The notes under the pieces were generated by a model. It was not told where the DNA came from, did no database searches, and saw only the letters and a list, made by a program, of their open reading frames with translations. Position numbers and translations under genes: made by a program. Shown here one piece after another: positions 15,872-27,563 of a stretch of 64,000 nt of DNA. Numbering within the stretch: position 1 is the stretch's first letter; each line of letters begins with the position of its first letter. The DNA comes from Blastococcus sp. HT6-4 (GTDB lineage: Bacteria; Actinomycetota; Actinomycetes; Mycobacteriales; Geodermatophilaceae). The stretch spans positions 2,976,001-3,040,000 of the forward strand of contig NZ_CP155551.1 of NCBI RefSeq assembly GCF_039679125.1, in the 5' to 3' direction.

Positions 15872-17419
15872 ATGTCGCTCAGCGAAGAGGTGGACAGCGC
15901 CACCGGGGTCACCGCCGGCACGGTCGACCGGCACGCCACCACGGAGACCTTCGAGTCGACGGCCCCGGCCACCGGCGCGGTCGTCGGCGTGTTCCCCGTG
16001 CACGACGCGACCGCCGTCGGCGAGACCGTCGCGCGGGCGCGCGCCGCCGCCGGGCAGTGGGCCGCCCTGGGCTTCGACGGTCGCAAGCAGCGGCTCGCGG
16101 CCTACCGGGGCTACCTCGCCCGCCGCATGCACGAGCTGGCCGACCTCGTGCACCGGGAGAACGGCAAGCCGCACGCCGACGCGATCCTCGAGATCACCCT
16201 CGCCGTCGACCACCTGGCGTGGGCGGCCGGGCACGCGCGCAAGACCCTCGGCCCCCGCCGCGTCGCCGCCGGCATGCTCGCGGCCAACCACGCCGCCTAC
16301 CTCGAGTACCAGCCCATGGGCGTCGTCGGCGTCATCGGGCCGTGGAACTACCCGGTGTTCACGCCGATGGGCTCGATCGCCTACGCGCTGGCCGCGGGCA
16401 ACGCCGTCGTCTTCAAGCCCTCGGAGTTCACCCCTGCGGTCGGGGCGTGGCTGGCCGCCGCCTGGCGGGCCGCCGTCCCCGACGCCGCGGACGCCTTCCA
16501 GGTGGTCACCGGCTTCGGCGAGACCGGCGCCGCGCTGTGCCGCGTGCCCGTGGACAAGCTCGCCTTCACCGGATCGGCCGCCACCGGCAGGAAGGTGATG
16601 GCCGCGTGCGCCGAGACCCTCACCCCCGTGCTCATGGAGCTCGGCGGCAAGGACGCGATGATCGTCGACGACGACGCCGACGTGGTCGCCGCCGCCGACG
16701 CCGCCGTCTGGGGCGCGATGAGCAACGGCGGCCAGACGTGCATCGGGATCGAGCGGGTGTACGCGACCGCGCCGGTGTACGACCGGTTCGTCGCCGAGGT
16801 CACCGCGCAGGTGCAGCGGCTGCGCCCCGGCTCCGACGACGCGGCCACCTACGGCCCGATGACCATGCCGTCGCAGATCGACGTCGTCCGGCGGCACGTG
16901 TCCGACGCCGCGGGCGCGGGCGCCCGCGTGGTCACCGGCGGCCCGGACACGTCCCCCGGCGAGCGCTACGTGGCACCGACCGTGCTGCTCGACGTCCCCG
17001 AGTCCTCTGCGGCGGTGCGGGAGGAGACGTTCGGCCCGACGCTCACCATCACGAAGGTGCGCGACGCCGAGGAGGCGCTCGAGCGGGCCAACGACACCAC
17101 GTACGGCCTGGCCGGGGCGGTGTTCTCGAAGTCCAGGGACCGCGCCATGGACCTCGCGCGACGGATGCGCAGCGGCATGACGTCGGTGAACTCGGTGCTC
17201 ACCTTCGCGTCGGTGCCGGCCCTGCCCTTCGGCGGCGTCGGGGACAGCGGCTTCGGCCGCATCCACGGCGAGGACGGGCTCAAGGAGTTCACCCGCTCCA
17301 AGGCCATCACCCGCCAGCGCGTGCCGCTGCCGGTCAACCTGATGAGCTTCGGCCGGCCGGCCGGCGCCGCCGACGCGCTCGCCCGCGTCATGGGCATGGT
17401 CCACGGCCGACACCGGTGA
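15872..17419 (+). CDS. NAD(P)-dependent aldehyde dehydrogenase
   Basis: A 515-aa ALDH-superfamily enzyme that oxidises an aldehyde to its acid. It has the substrate-cofactor loop PWNYPVFTPMGS, the general base Glu in LMELGGKDA, the nucleophilic Cys in NGGQTCIG and the C-terminal block PFGGVGDSGFGRIHG. ATG 15872 was chosen because a -10 box overlapping an inverted repeat lies just upstream; the frame remains open far upstream through non-homologous sequence. Its stop overlaps the start of a GMC oxidoreductase by 4 nt, so the two enzymes probably oxidise an alcohol to an aldehyde and then to an acid. The substrate is not evident; the sequence is not clearly a betaine-aldehyde type. Confidence 0.88.
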   Translation: MSLSEEVDSATGVTAGTVDRHATTETFESTAPATGAVVGVFPVHDATAVGETVARARAAAGQWAALGFDGRKQRLAAYRGYLARRMHELADLVHRENGKPHADAILEITLAVDHLAWAAGHARKTLGPRRVAAGMLAANHAAYLEYQPMGVVGVIGPWNYPVFTPMGSIAYALAAGNAVVFKPSEFTPAVGAWLAAAWRAAVPDAADAFQVVTGFGETGAALCRVPVDKLAFTGSAATGRKVMAACAETLTPVLMELGGKDAMIVDDDADVVAAADAAVWGAMSNGGQTCIGIERVYATAPVYDRFVAEVTAQVQRLRPGSDDAATYGPMTMPSQIDVVRRHVSDAAGAGARVVTGGPDTSPGERYVAPTVLLDVPESSAAVREETFGPTLTITKVRDAEEALERANDTTYGLAGAVFSKSRDRAMDLARRMRSGMTSVNSVLTFASVPALPFGGVGDSGFGRIHGEDGLKEFTRSKAITRQRVPLPVNLMSFGRPAGAADALARVMGMVHGRHR

Positions 17420-19041
17420 GCGGGCGCCCCGAGGTACAGGAGGAGCACGACGTCGTCGTCGTCGGCGCGGGGTCGGCCGGCTGCGCGCTGGCCGGCCGGC
17501 TGAGCGAGGACCCGTCGCTGCGCGTGCTGCTGCTGGAGGCCGGCGGCTCGGACAAGCTGCTCGAGGTCCAGGTGCCGGCCGGGATGTACAAGGTCTGGCG
17601 CACCCGGCGCGACTGGAACTACACGACCGAGGAGCAGCCCGGGCTCGGCGGACGGAAGCTGTTCTGGCCGCGCGGGAAGCTGCTCGGCGGCTCGTCGTCG
17701 ATCAACGCGATGATCTACATCCGCGGTGCGCGCGCCGACTACGACGAGTGGGCCGGGCTGACCGGCGACCCGTCCTGGTCCTACGACCAGGTCCTCCCGC
17801 TGTTCAAGCGAATGGAGGACAACTCCCGCGGCGCCGACGAGTGGCACGGCGTGGGCGGTCCGCTGCGGGTCGAGGACCTGCGCTCCGCGCACCCGTGGAC
17901 GACGGCGGTCGTCGAGGCGGCGGTCGCCACCGGCCACCCGCGCAACGACGACTTCAACGGCGCCGCGCAGGAAGGCGTCGGGCCGTACCAGGTGACGCAG
18001 AAGCGGGGCCGCCGCTGGTCGTCGGCCGACGCCTACCTGCACCCGGCGATGCGGCGGCCCAACCTGACCGTGCGCACCGGCGCCCTGACCACCCGGGTGC
18101 TCGTCGAGGGCGGCCGGGCCACCGGCGTGGAGTTCCGCTGCGCCGGGACGCTGCACACCGTCCGCGCGACCCGCGAGGTGGTGCTCTCCGGCGGCGCGGT
18201 CAACTCCCCGCAACTGCTGATGCTCTCGGGCATCGGGCCGGCCGACCACCTGCGCGAGGTGGGCGTCGACGTCGTCCACGACCTGCCCGGGGTGGGCGGC
18301 GGCCTGCAGGACCACCCGCTGGTGCCGGTGGTCTGGAACGTCCGCTCGGGGAAGTCGCTGCTGCGCGGGGAGTCCCCGTCGGGCTACGCGCGCTGGTTCG
18401 GCGCCCGCCGCGGCCCCCTCACCTCCTCCATGGCCGAGGCGGGGCTGTTCACCCGGTCGAGCCCGGAGCTCGCCGAGCCGGACCTGCAACTGCACTTCCT
18501 GCCGGTGAAGTTCTGGAAGCAGGCGGAGGTCGACCCCGACGTCGACGCGTTCACCGCCGCCGTCGTGCTGGTGGACGTGCACTCGCGCGGCACGGTCCGG
18601 CTGCGGTCGGCCGATCCGGCCTGGGCGCCGGCGATCGACGCCGGCTACCTCACCGACGACCGCGACCTCGAGGCGCTGGTGTCCGGGGTGCAGCAGGCCC
18701 GCGAGATCGCCGGGGCCGCGCCGCTGGCGGACGTGCTGGCCGAGGAGTGGTCTCCGGGCGGGACCGTGCACGGCCGGGATGCCCTGCGCCGGTCGGTCCG
18801 GGACACCCTCGAGTCGCTCTACCACCCGGTGTCCTCGTGCCGGATGGGCACCGACGAGCACGCCGTCGTCGACCCGCAGCTGCGGGTGCGCGGCATCGAG
18901 GGCCTGCGGGTGGTCGACGCCTCGGTGATGCCGACGCTGGTGCGCGGCAACACCAACGCGCCGACGATCATGATCGCCGAGCGGGCCGCCGACCTGATCC
19001 TCGGCCGCTCCCCCGCGGCCCAGCTCACCGCCGCCGGCTGA
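17416..19041 (+). CDS. GMC-family FAD alcohol oxidoreductase
   Basis: A 541-aa GMC (glucose-methanol-choline) flavoprotein. It has the FAD Rossmann motif VVGAGSAGCALAGRLSE (about 13-29), PRGKLLGGSSSINAMIYIRG (GMC signature 1), SGGAVNSPQLLMLSGIGP (signature 2), the catalytic His in SLYHPVSSCRMG and the C-terminal Asn in GNTNAPTIMIAE. It should oxidise an alcohol to an aldehyde. GTG 17416 overlaps the aldehyde dehydrogenase stop (GTGA), indicating coupled translation and sequential reactions. It resembles choline dehydrogenase-type enzymes, but the substrate could be another alcohol such as a polyethylene-glycol or alkanol end group. Confidence 0.88.
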   Translation: MSGRPEVQEEHDVVVVGAGSAGCALAGRLSEDPSLRVLLLEAGGSDKLLEVQVPAGMYKVWRTRRDWNYTTEEQPGLGGRKLFWPRGKLLGGSSSINAMIYIRGARADYDEWAGLTGDPSWSYDQVLPLFKRMEDNSRGADEWHGVGGPLRVEDLRSAHPWTTAVVEAAVATGHPRNDDFNGAAQEGVGPYQVTQKRGRRWSSADAYLHPAMRRPNLTVRTGALTTRVLVEGGRATGVEFRCAGTLHTVRATREVVLSGGAVNSPQLLMLSGIGPADHLREVGVDVVHDLPGVGGGLQDHPLVPVVWNVRSGKSLLRGESPSGYARWFGARRGPLTSSMAEAGLFTRSSPELAEPDLQLHFLPVKFWKQAEVDPDVDAFTAAVVLVDVHSRGTVRLRSADPAWAPAIDAGYLTDDRDLEALVSGVQQAREIAGAAPLADVLAEEWSPGGTVHGRDALRRSVRDTLESLYHPVSSCRMGTDEHAVVDPQLRVRGIEGLRVVDASVMPTLVRGNTNAPTIMIAERAADLILGRSPAAQLTAAG

Positions 19042-19053
19042 CGCTCACCTCAC

Positions 19054-19115
19054 AGGCATAGGAGGCTTTGCCTACGGATCGAGGCCCCGAACCGTAGGTA
19101 GAGCCTCCTATGCCT
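19054..19115. terminator. Long hairpin terminator after the ALDH-GMC operon
   Basis: A 14-bp perfect outer stem (AGGCATAGGAGGCT, 19054-19067, with 19102-19115), a 3/3-nt internal loop, then a 7-bp inner stem (CCTACGG, 19071-19077, with 19092-19098). No T-tract follows. Confidence 0.8.
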
Positions 19116-19393
19116 GGGGTGCGCGGCGATCTCCCGTTCACCCGATGTGACCTGACACTCCCTCCCGGTGGGACCACGCGGCGGCCATCTCTGGTTGAGT
19201 GGTGTGTACCGGCGCCGCCCTCGCTCATCCGGAGCGGCAGGAATCGACGTCGGGCTGAGGCTGCGCCACCTTGGTGCGCCCGGCTGACCGACGTCTCGCC
19301 GACGATGCGAGCCCGCCCTGCCCCCGTGCAGACTCGCCGGCGCTCGCGCTCGCCGAGGTGGTCGTGCGGCCACTCGAGCGTCGAAGGACTCCA
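19116..19393 (+). other. Long untranslated leader of the DEAD-box gene
   Basis: This is the remainder of a 352-bp space without a convincing gene. It is GC-rich and holds several short complementary segments, such as GCGAGCC/GGCTCGC-like and CACCTTGG/CCGAGGTG-like pieces, that could fold as RNA. I found no clear -35/-10 pair. A 95-codon frame here (19110-19397) has no family likeness. Long structured leaders occur on cold-induced RNA-helicase genes in other bacteria, so regulation at RNA level is possible. Confidence 0.3.
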
Positions 19394-20995
19394 TTGACCT
19401 CCATGCAGAACACCCCCGCCCCCTCCGGTAGCTCCCCCACCCCCCCGGGCCCCCGCCGTCGTCGTGGTGGCCGCGGCCGCGGCACCCGCCCGGCCGGCGA
19501 GCAGCAGAACCAGAGCCGTCCGGCGCCCGCGGTGCCGGCCCCGGTCGTCGTCCCGGTCGGCGCGGACGCCACCGTGCTCCCCACCGACACGACCTTCGCC
19601 GCCCTCGGCGTCCCCGCACCGATGGTCGAGGTGCTGGAGACCAGCGGCATCACCGCGCCGTTCCCCATCCAGGTCGCGACTCTGCCCGACAGCCTCGCCG
19701 GCCGTGACGTGCTCGGCCGCGGGCGTACCGGCTCGGGCAAGACGCTGGCCTTCAGCATCCCGCTCGTCGCCCGGCTCGCCGCCTCCGACACCCGCCGCCA
19801 GCCCCGCCGTCCCCGTGCGCTCGTGCTGGTCCCGACCCGCGAGCTGGCCAACCAGGTCTTCGCCGTCGTCGACCCGCTGGCCCGCGCGCTGGGCATGTCC
19901 GCCACCACGATCTTCGGCGGGGTCGGCCAGAACCCGCAGGTGCAGGCGCTGGCCAAGGGCGTCGACATCGTCATCGCCTGCCCCGGCCGGCTCGAGGACC
20001 TGATCCAGCAGGGTCACTGCGACCTCGGCTCGATCGAGGTGACGATCCTCGACGAGGCCGACCACATGGCCGACCTGGGCTTCCTGCCCGGCGTGAAGCG
20101 GATCATGGACCGGACGCCGAAGGTCGGTCAGCGGATGCTCTTCTCCGCCACCCTGGACAACGGCGTCGACGTGCTGGTCAAGCGGTACCTTAGCAACCCG
20201 ACCACGCACTCGGTCGACCCCGCGGTGGCGCCGGTCAGCACCATGACCCACCACGTCTTCCACGTGCAGACCGCGGACAAGGGCGAGGTCGTGCGGCAGC
20301 TGGCCTCCGGCCTGGGCCGCAGCGTGCTGTTCACCCGCACCAAGCACCAGGCCAAGAAGCTCGCCAAGCAGCTCACCGCCCAGGGCATCCCCGCGGTGGA
20401 CCTGCACGGCAACCTGAGCCAGAACGCCCGCGAGCGCAACCTCGAGGCGTTCAGCAACGGCTCCACCCGGGTGCTGTGCGCCACCGACATCGCCGCGCGT
20501 GGCATCCACGTCGACGACGTCGCGCTGGTCGTGCACGTCGACCCGCCGACCGAGCACAAGGCCTACCTGCACCGCTCCGGCCGCACCGCGCGCGCCGGCG
20601 CCGGCGGCATCGTCGTCACCATCACCACGCCGGACATGGTCGGCGAGGTGCGCACGCTCACCCGCCAGGCCGGCATCAGCCCGACGGTCAGCCAGGTCCG
20701 CCCCGGCTCCGCCGAGATCGCGGAGCTCGCCGGTCCGGCGGCGCCGTTCGTCGAGCCGGCGCCGGCCCCCGAGCCGCAGCCGCAGGGGCAGGGCGGCGGT
20801 CGTCGTCGCGGAGGCTCCGGTCGCGGGTCGGCGGGCGCGGGCTCCCCCAAGGCCGCGTCCTCGGGCGGGTCCCGCGGGGCTTCCGGCTCCGGGCGTCCGT
20901 CCGGCCCGGCGCGCACCCGGGCCGAGCTGGCGGCCCGCGCGGGCTCGTCGTCGGCGGCCTCGTTCAGCGCCCGGTCGCGCCGCGGCGGCCGCTGA
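19394..20995 (+). CDS. DEAD-box ATP-dependent RNA helicase
   Basis: A 533-aa superfamily 2 RNA helicase of the RhlE/CsdA type. In order it shows the Q-motif (FAALGVPAPMVEVLETSGITAPFPIQ), motif I RGRTGSGKT, motif Ia PTRELANQ, motif II as DEAD (ILDEADHMAD), motif III SAT, then in the second lobe TDIAARGIHVD and HRSGRTARAG. It unwinds structured RNA in cold response, ribosome assembly or decay. N- and C-terminal tails are Arg/Gly/Ser-rich and probably bind RNA. TTG 19394 follows AAGGA at good distance; ATG 19403 is an in-frame alternative. Confidence 0.9.
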   Translation: MTSMQNTPAPSGSSPTPPGPRRRRGGRGRGTRPAGEQQNQSRPAPAVPAPVVVPVGADATVLPTDTTFAALGVPAPMVEVLETSGITAPFPIQVATLPDSLAGRDVLGRGRTGSGKTLAFSIPLVARLAASDTRRQPRRPRALVLVPTRELANQVFAVVDPLARALGMSATTIFGGVGQNPQVQALAKGVDIVIACPGRLEDLIQQGHCDLGSIEVTILDEADHMADLGFLPGVKRIMDRTPKVGQRMLFSATLDNGVDVLVKRYLSNPTTHSVDPAVAPVSTMTHHVFHVQTADKGEVVRQLASGLGRSVLFTRTKHQAKKLAKQLTAQGIPAVDLHGNLSQNARERNLEAFSNGSTRVLCATDIAARGIHVDDVALVVHVDPPTEHKAYLHRSGRTARAGAGGIVVTITTPDMVGEVRTLTRQAGISPTVSQVRPGSAEIAELAGPAAPFVEPAPAPEPQPQGQGGGRRRGGSGRGSAGAGSPKAASSGGSRGASGSGRPSGPARTRAELAARAGSSSAASFSARSRRGGR

Positions 20996-21031
20996 CCAGT
21001 ACCACCCGCACCGGGAGGCTTCCTCCCGCAC

Positions 21032-21078
21032 CGTCGAGCGTCCTCCTCACCGCACACCGTGAGGGAGGACGCTCGACG
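21032..21078. terminator. Bidirectional hairpin terminator
   Basis: A 15-bp perfect stem (CGTCGAGCGTCCTCC, 21032-21046, with 21064-21078), extended by TCAC/GTGA past a single bulged G. It lies between the convergent DEAD-box and sugar-isomerase genes. Confidence 0.85.
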
Positions 21079-21117
21079 ATCAGGTGACCTGATCCCGGCG
21101 TCGGGGCCGGGGATCGG

Positions 21118-22125
21118 TCAGTTGCCGCTGGCGAAGGCCGAGTCGAACGCGCCGGCCGGCGGGTCGAAGGCCAGCCGGCGGACGAAGGCCAGCGCATCGG
21201 GCGCGCCGAGGAGCCGGTCCATCCCGGCGTCCTCCCACTCCACCGAGATCGGCCCGTCGTAGCCGATGGTGTTGAGCATCCGGAAGCAGGCCTCCCACGG
21301 GACGTCGCCGTGGCCGGTGGAGACGAAGTCCCAGCCGCGCCGCGGATCGGCCCACGGCAGGTGCGAGCCCATCCGGCCGTTGCGGCCGTTGCCCACCTGC
21401 TTCTTCGCGTCCTTGCAGTCGACGTGGTAGATCCGGTCCTTGAAGTCCCAGAGGAAGCCGACCGGGTCCAGGTCCTGCCACACGAAGTGCGACGGGTCCC
21501 AGTTCAGCCCGAACGCCTCGCGGTGCCCGATCGCCTCCAGGGCGCGCACCGTCGTCCAGTAGTCGTAGGCGATCTCCGACGGGTGCACCTCGTGCGCGAA
21601 CCGCACACCCACCTCGTCGAAGACGTCCAGGATCGGGTTCCACCGGTCGGCGAAGTCGCGGTACCCGTCCTCGATCATCGACTCGGGCACCGGCGGGAAC
21701 ATCGCCACCGTCTTCCAGATCTTGGACCCGGTGAACCCGACGACGACGTCGACGCCGAGCTTGGCCGCCGCGCGGGCGGTCAGCTTCATCTCCTCCGCGG
21801 CCCGCTGCCGCACGCCCTCGGGGTCGCCGTCGCCCCAGACGCGCGGGTGCACCATGCCGCGGTGCCGCTCGTCGATCGGGTCGTCGCAGACGGCCTGGCC
21901 GTTGAGGTGGTTGGAGATCGCGAAGACCTTCAGGCCGTGCTTCTCCAGCAGGGCCAGGCGGTCCTGCACGTAGGAGTCGTCGTTCGCGGCGCGCTCGACG
22001 TCGAGGTGGTCGCCCCAGCAGGCGATCTCCAGGCCGTCGTAGCCCCACCCGGAGGCCAGCCGGCACATCTCCTCGAAGGGCAGGTCGGCCCACTGGCCGG
22101 TGAACAGCGTGACGGGACGGGGCAT
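21118..22125 (-). CDS. Sugar phosphate isomerase/epimerase-like TIM-barrel protein
   Basis: A 335-aa xylose-isomerase-like (AP-endonuclease 2 fold) TIM barrel. The conserved metal-site acids and histidines appear in [32 protein letters not shown] and [11 protein letters not shown]. Such enzymes in sugar operons often isomerise or epimerise keto-sugars or inositol derivatives. It is the last gene of the minus-strand operon, 25 bp after the Gfo/Idh/MocA gene. The two together suggest oxidation of a sugar or inositol at one carbon followed by isomerisation. The substrate is unknown. Confidence 0.82.
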   Translation of the reverse strand: MPRPVTLFTGQWADLPFEEMCRLASGWGYDGLEIACWGDHLDVERAANDDSYVQDRLALLEKHGLKVFAISNHLNGQAVCDDPIDERHRGMVHPRVWGDGDPEGVRQRAAEEMKLTARAAAKLGVDVVVGFTGSKIWKTVAMFPPVPESMIEDGYRDFADRWNPILDVFDEVGVRFAHEVHPSEIAYDYWTTVRALEAIGHREAFGLNWDPSHFVWQDLDPVGFLWDFKDRIYHVDCKDAKKQVGNGRNGRMGSHLPWADPRRGWDFVSTGHGDVPWEACFRMLNTIGYDGPISVEWEDAGMDRLLGAPDALAFVRRLAFDPPAGAFDSAFASGN

Positions 22126-22150
22126 CAGGCGTCTCCTCGCAGGTGAGTGG

Positions 22151-23320
22151 TCATGAGGGGATCTCGGTCCAGGTGGAGCGGCCCGCGGCGCTGCGCTCGA
22201 CGGCGTCGAGCACCCGCTGGACCTGCAGGCCGTCGGCGAACGACGGCTCCGGGTCCTGGGCCTTCCCGATCGCGGTCACCAGGTCGACGACCTGGTGGGT
22301 GAAGCCGTGCTCGTAGCCCAGGCCGTGCCCGGCCGGCCACCACGCGGCGACGTAGGGGTGCTCGGGCTCGGTGACGATGATCCGCCGGAAGCCGGCGGTC
22401 TCGGCCGGCTCGGTGCCGTCGAAGAACTGCAGGACGTTCATGTCCTCGAAGTCGAAGGCCAGGCTGCCGGCCGAGCCGTTGATCTCGATGCGGATGCCGT
22501 TCTTGCGGCCGAGGGCGAACCGGGTCGCCTCGAACACGCCGAGCGCTCCCCCGGCGAACCGGCCGAGGAAGACCGCGGCGTCGTCCACGGTGACCTGCCC
22601 GGTCTCCGAGCCGCCGACCCCGCCCAGCTTCCCGGTCTCGGTCGCCAGCGGGCGCTCGGTCACGAACGTCTCCAGCGTCGCGCTGACCCCGGTGAGCGCC
22701 TGGCCGGTGATGAACTGGGTCAGGTCGACGACGTGCGCGCCGATGTCGCCGAGCGCGCCGGAGCCGGCCTTCTCCTTCTCCAGCCGCCACGACATGGGCG
22801 CGGCCGGGTCGGCGATCCAGTCCTGCAGGTACTGGGCGCGCACGTGCCGGATCTCCCCGAGCCGGCCGTCGGCGACGAGCTTCCGGGCCAGCCCGATGGC
22901 GGGCACCCGCCGGTAGGTGAAGCCGACCATCGACCGCACCCCGCGGGTGGCGGCCTTCGCGGCGGCCTCGGCCATCGCCTCGGCCTCGGCCACGGTGTTG
23001 GCCAGCGGCTTCTCGCAGAGCACGTGCTTGCCGGCCTCGAGCGCGGCGATCGCGATCTCGGCGTGGGTGTTGCCGGGAGTGCAGACGTCGACCAGGTCGA
23101 CGTCGTCGCGCTCGACGACCCGTCGCCAGTCGGTCTCGGTGCTCGACCAGCCGAGCCGGTCGGCGGCGTCGGCGACCTTGGCGGCGTCCCGTCCGGCCAG
23201 CACGGTCAGTTCGGGCCGCAGCGGGAGGTCGAAGAAGTGGGGGGCGGTGCGCCACGCGTGCGAGTGCGCGGCGCCCATGAAGGCGTAGCCGATCAGGCCG
23301 ACGCCGAGGGTGCGGGTCAT
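22151..23320 (-). CDS. Gfo/Idh/MocA-family oxidoreductase
   Basis: A 389-aa NAD(P)-dependent dehydrogenase of the glucose-fructose oxidoreductase/inositol dehydrogenase type. The N-terminal Rossmann segment [18 protein letters not shown], the [28 protein letters not shown] block with the family EKP motif, and [13 protein letters not shown] in the C-terminal barrel, carrying the usual Asp/His catalytic pair, are all present. It oxidises a secondary alcohol of a sugar or cyclitol. ATG 23320 follows GGGAGAAG. It lies between the sugar-binding protein gene and the isomerase gene on one strand. Confidence 0.87.
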   Translation of the reverse strand: MTRTLGVGLIGYAFMGAAHSHAWRTAPHFFDLPLRPELTVLAGRDAAKVADAADRLGWSSTETDWRRVVERDDVDLVDVCTPGNTHAEIAIAALEAGKHVLCEKPLANTVAEAEAMAEAAAKAATRGVRSMVGFTYRRVPAIGLARKLVADGRLGEIRHVRAQYLQDWIADPAAPMSWRLEKEKAGSGALGDIGAHVVDLTQFITGQALTGVSATLETFVTERPLATETGKLGGVGGSETGQVTVDDAAVFLGRFAGGALGVFEATRFALGRKNGIRIEINGSAGSLAFDFEDMNVLQFFDGTEPAETAGFRRIIVTEPEHPYVAAWWPAGHGLGYEHGFTHQVVDLVTAIGKAQDPEPSFADGLQVQRVLDAVERSAAGRSTWTEIPS

Positions 23321-23384
23321 CTGCTTCTCCCAGCGGGGGTGGAGCAGCGGGGGAACGTGCTCGCTCCCCCGCTGCCCCGTCGGA

Positions 23385-24449
23385 TCAGGACTCGAACGCG
23401 CGGTCGATGTACTCGTCGACGTTCTCCGCCGTGACGACCGGCGCGTTGAGCACGATCTCGCGCGGGACCTCGGGCGAGACCAGGTCCGACATCGACTTGC
23501 CCTGCGCGACCAGGCGGGCCAGGCGGATGCCGTCGGCGGCCTGGGTGTGCGGGTAGATGACGGTCGCCTGCAGCACGGAGTCACCGGACTGGATCTCGCG
23601 CATGGCGTTCGCCGAGCCGGCGCCACCGACCATGACGAACTCGTCGCGGCCGGCGTTCTCGATCGCGGCCAGGACGCCGACACCCTGGTCGTCGTCGTGG
23701 TTCCAGAGGGCGTCGATCTGGGGCGCGGCCTGCAGCAGGTTGGCCGCGGCCTCCTCGCCGCCCTCGACGGTGAAGTCCGCCGCGACCCGGTTGTCGACGT
23801 CGAGGCCGCAGTCGGACAGCGCGTCCGCGAAGCCCTGGCTGCGGTCCTGGGTCAGGGGCAGCGAGTCGATGCCGGCGATCTCGGCGACGACCGCGTCGGG
23901 GTTGTCGCCGACCTGCTCGCAGATGTACGTGCCGGCGGAGACGCCCATGCCGTAGTTGTCGCCCAGCACGGTGGCGCGGGCCGCGAACGGGCTGTTGAAC
24001 TCCCGGTCCACGTTGATGACCGGGATGCCGGCCTCCATCGCCTGCAGCGCGACCGGCGTCATCGCGGCGCCGTCGAAGGGCAGCAGCACGATCGCGTCGA
24101 CGCCCTCGTTGATGAAGGTCTCGACCTGGCTGATCTGGGTGCTGACGTCGTTGGTGCCCTCGGCGACGATCAGGTCGATGTCCTCGTAGTTCTCGGCCTC
24201 GGCCCGGGCGGCCTCGGTGATGCCGGCCATCCAGCCGTGGTCGGCGGCCGGGGCCGAGAAGCCGATCCGGACGGTCTCGCCGGTCTCGTCGTTGGAGCTG
24301 GCCGCGTTGGCGCCGGCGCCACCGCCGCCGCCCGAGCCCGAGCCCTCCGGCTCGTTGCTGGTGCAGCCGGCGACGAGCACGCCGGCGCCGGCCAGTGCGA
24401 CCGCGGTGGACATCAGGCGACGGTAGGGGCGCTGCCTCGCTGCAGACAT
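23385..24449 (-). CDS. Sugar ABC transporter substrate-binding lipoprotein
   Basis: A 354-aa periplasmic-binding-protein type 1 (RbsB-like) lipoprotein. The N-terminal signal ends in the lipobox VAGC, followed by a Gly/Ser linker that tethers it outside the membrane. The two-lobe fold begins TVRIGFSAPAADHGWMAGI, with the usual QISQVETFINEGVDAIVLLP and VINVDREF segments. It captures a sugar and delivers it to the permease encoded 73 bp upstream. Position in the operon links it to the CUT2 permease and ATPase. Confidence 0.88.
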   Translation of the reverse strand: MSAARQRPYRRLMSTAVALAGAGVLVAGCTSNEPEGSGSGGGGGAGANAASSNDETGETVRIGFSAPAADHGWMAGITEAARAEAENYEDIDLIVAEGTNDVSTQISQVETFINEGVDAIVLLPFDGAAMTPVALQAMEAGIPVINVDREFNSPFAARATVLGDNYGMGVSAGTYICEQVGDNPDAVVAEIAGIDSLPLTQDRSQGFADALSDCGLDVDNRVAADFTVEGGEEAAANLLQAAPQIDALWNHDDDQGVGVLAAIENAGRDEFVMVGGAGSANAMREIQSGDSVLQATVIYPHTQAADGIRLARLVAQGKSMSDLVSPEVPREIVLNAPVVTAENVDEYIDRAFES

Positions 24450-24522
24450 GTTTCTCTCCTCGGGGTGCCTTCTCCGGCGGGTCGCCGGCAGGTGAAGGTG
24501 GGTGGGACGGGTGGTGGGCTGG

Positions 24523-25712
24523 TCAGGGGGTGGGGCCGGCGCCGGGCCGGTCTCCGCCAGGGGCGCCGGGCACGCTCGAGCCGCCGGACACCGCGCCCGC
24601 CGGGGTGCCCCCGGCGACCGGTCCGCCGGATGACGACTCGCCGGATCTGGAACGGGTCAGCCAGCCGAAACCGCCACCTCGCCCCTCGGCCAGCCGCGAC
24701 TGCAGCAGGACGGCGAGCACGATGATCAGGCCCTGGGCGACGGCCTGGGCGGAGCTGGACAGGTTGTTGAGCACGAAGACGTTGCCCAGCGTGATGAGGA
24801 TCAGCACGCCGAGGACGGTGCCGACGATCGTGCCCCGGCCACCGACGAGCAGGGTGCCGCCGATGACGACGGCGGCGATCGCCTGGAGCTCCATCAACGT
24901 GCCGTGGGTCGAGCTGCCGGTCGTCGTCCGCGCCATGAGCATCACCGCGGCGATGCCGCAGGTGACGCCGGAGAGCACGTACAGCTTCAGGGTGTGCCAC
25001 TGCACGCGGATGCCGGCCAGGCGGGCCGCCTCGGCGTTGCCGCCGACGGCGAAGGTGTGCCGGCCGAAGGTGGTGCGGTTCAGCAGGATCCAGCCGCCGA
25101 CCGACACCAGCGCCCAGATGATCACCAGCCCCGGGACGCCGAAGACGTCGCCGCCGAAGAACTCGCGGAAGCCGCGGTCCTGCACGATCTGGGTCCGGCG
25201 GTTGGCGATGATCTCGGCCAGGCCGCGGGCGGAGACGAGCATGGCGAGGGTGGCGATGAAGGCCACCAGTCGTCCGTAGGCGATGACGATGCCGTTGATC
25301 AGTCCCGCCCCGGCGCCCACGGCGATCGCGGTGAACACCATGACGATCCAGTGGAAGTCCTCGGCCATCTGCTGGGTGGCCAGCGTGGTCGCCCAGATCG
25401 ACGACAGGGCGACCAGCGCGCCCACCGACAGGTCGATGCCGCCGCCGATGATCACGAACGTCATGCCGATGCTGACCACGCCGACGACGGCGGCCAGCCG
25501 CAGGATCGTGAGGACGTTGTCGATGTCGACGAAGCGGTCAGGGGCGGTGACAGCCCCGACGATGCAGAGGAGGCCCAGGGCCACGACCAGGCCCAGGAGA
25601 CGCCCGGCCGGTCCGGCCATGAAGCCGGGCCCCTTGCCGGTCGCGCCCTCCGGCGCGCGGTCCTTCGCCGGCGCGGGCGCGCCCGCTCCCCCGGTAGTCG
25701 CGGTGCTGCCGG

Positions 25713-25716
<4 letters not shown>
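24523..25716 (-). CDS. CUT2-type sugar ABC transporter permease
   Basis: A 397-aa RbsC-like membrane permease with about 8-10 hydrophobic helices, starting after a ~35-residue charged N-terminus. The family blocks GMTFVIIGGGIDLSVGALVAL and GTLLVGGRGTIVGTVLGVLI are intact. The Gly/Pro/Ser-rich C-terminal tail of ~45 residues is longer than usual. ATG 25716 overlaps the ATPase stop (ATGA). It works as a dimer with the double ATPase encoded upstream and the binding protein encoded downstream. Confidence 0.9.
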
Positions 25717-27311
<1,595 letters not shown>

Positions 27312-27355
27312 CGCGCCCACCTCCGGAACTTTCGCTCACCGTTGACCATTAGTCC

Positions 27356-27396
27356 GCTGAGGCAGCAACATATGGGGGCCGTCACACTCGGGTCAA
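27356..27396 (-). promoter_or_regulatory. Sigma70-like promoter of the sugar ABC operon
   Basis: On the minus strand, TTGACC (-35, 27396-27391) and TATGTT (-10, 27372-27367) are separated by 18 nt. A GCTG-N3-CAGC inverted repeat (27356-27366) lies at the expected transcription start and may be a ROK-regulator site; its 4-bp arms are weak evidence. Confidence 0.6.
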
Positions 27397-27563
27397 GGGA
27401 GGGCGCGGCAGTTACCGAACCGCAACCAAGCCGCCCGAGCCGGCGCGATCCCCACATCGGGGAAACGGGGCCCTGGCCGTGCCGCCAGACATCCACGTCC
27501 CCGGAGCAGGGGTCGCAGCGGGCCGTCGTCGGCCCGGTCGCGCGCATCCCGCGCGGGACGCCG

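Noticed and set aside
19110..19397. A 95-codon frame before the DEAD-box helicase
   Set aside because: No family likeness, starts inside the terminator hairpin and ends at the helicase start. Treated as untranslated leader.
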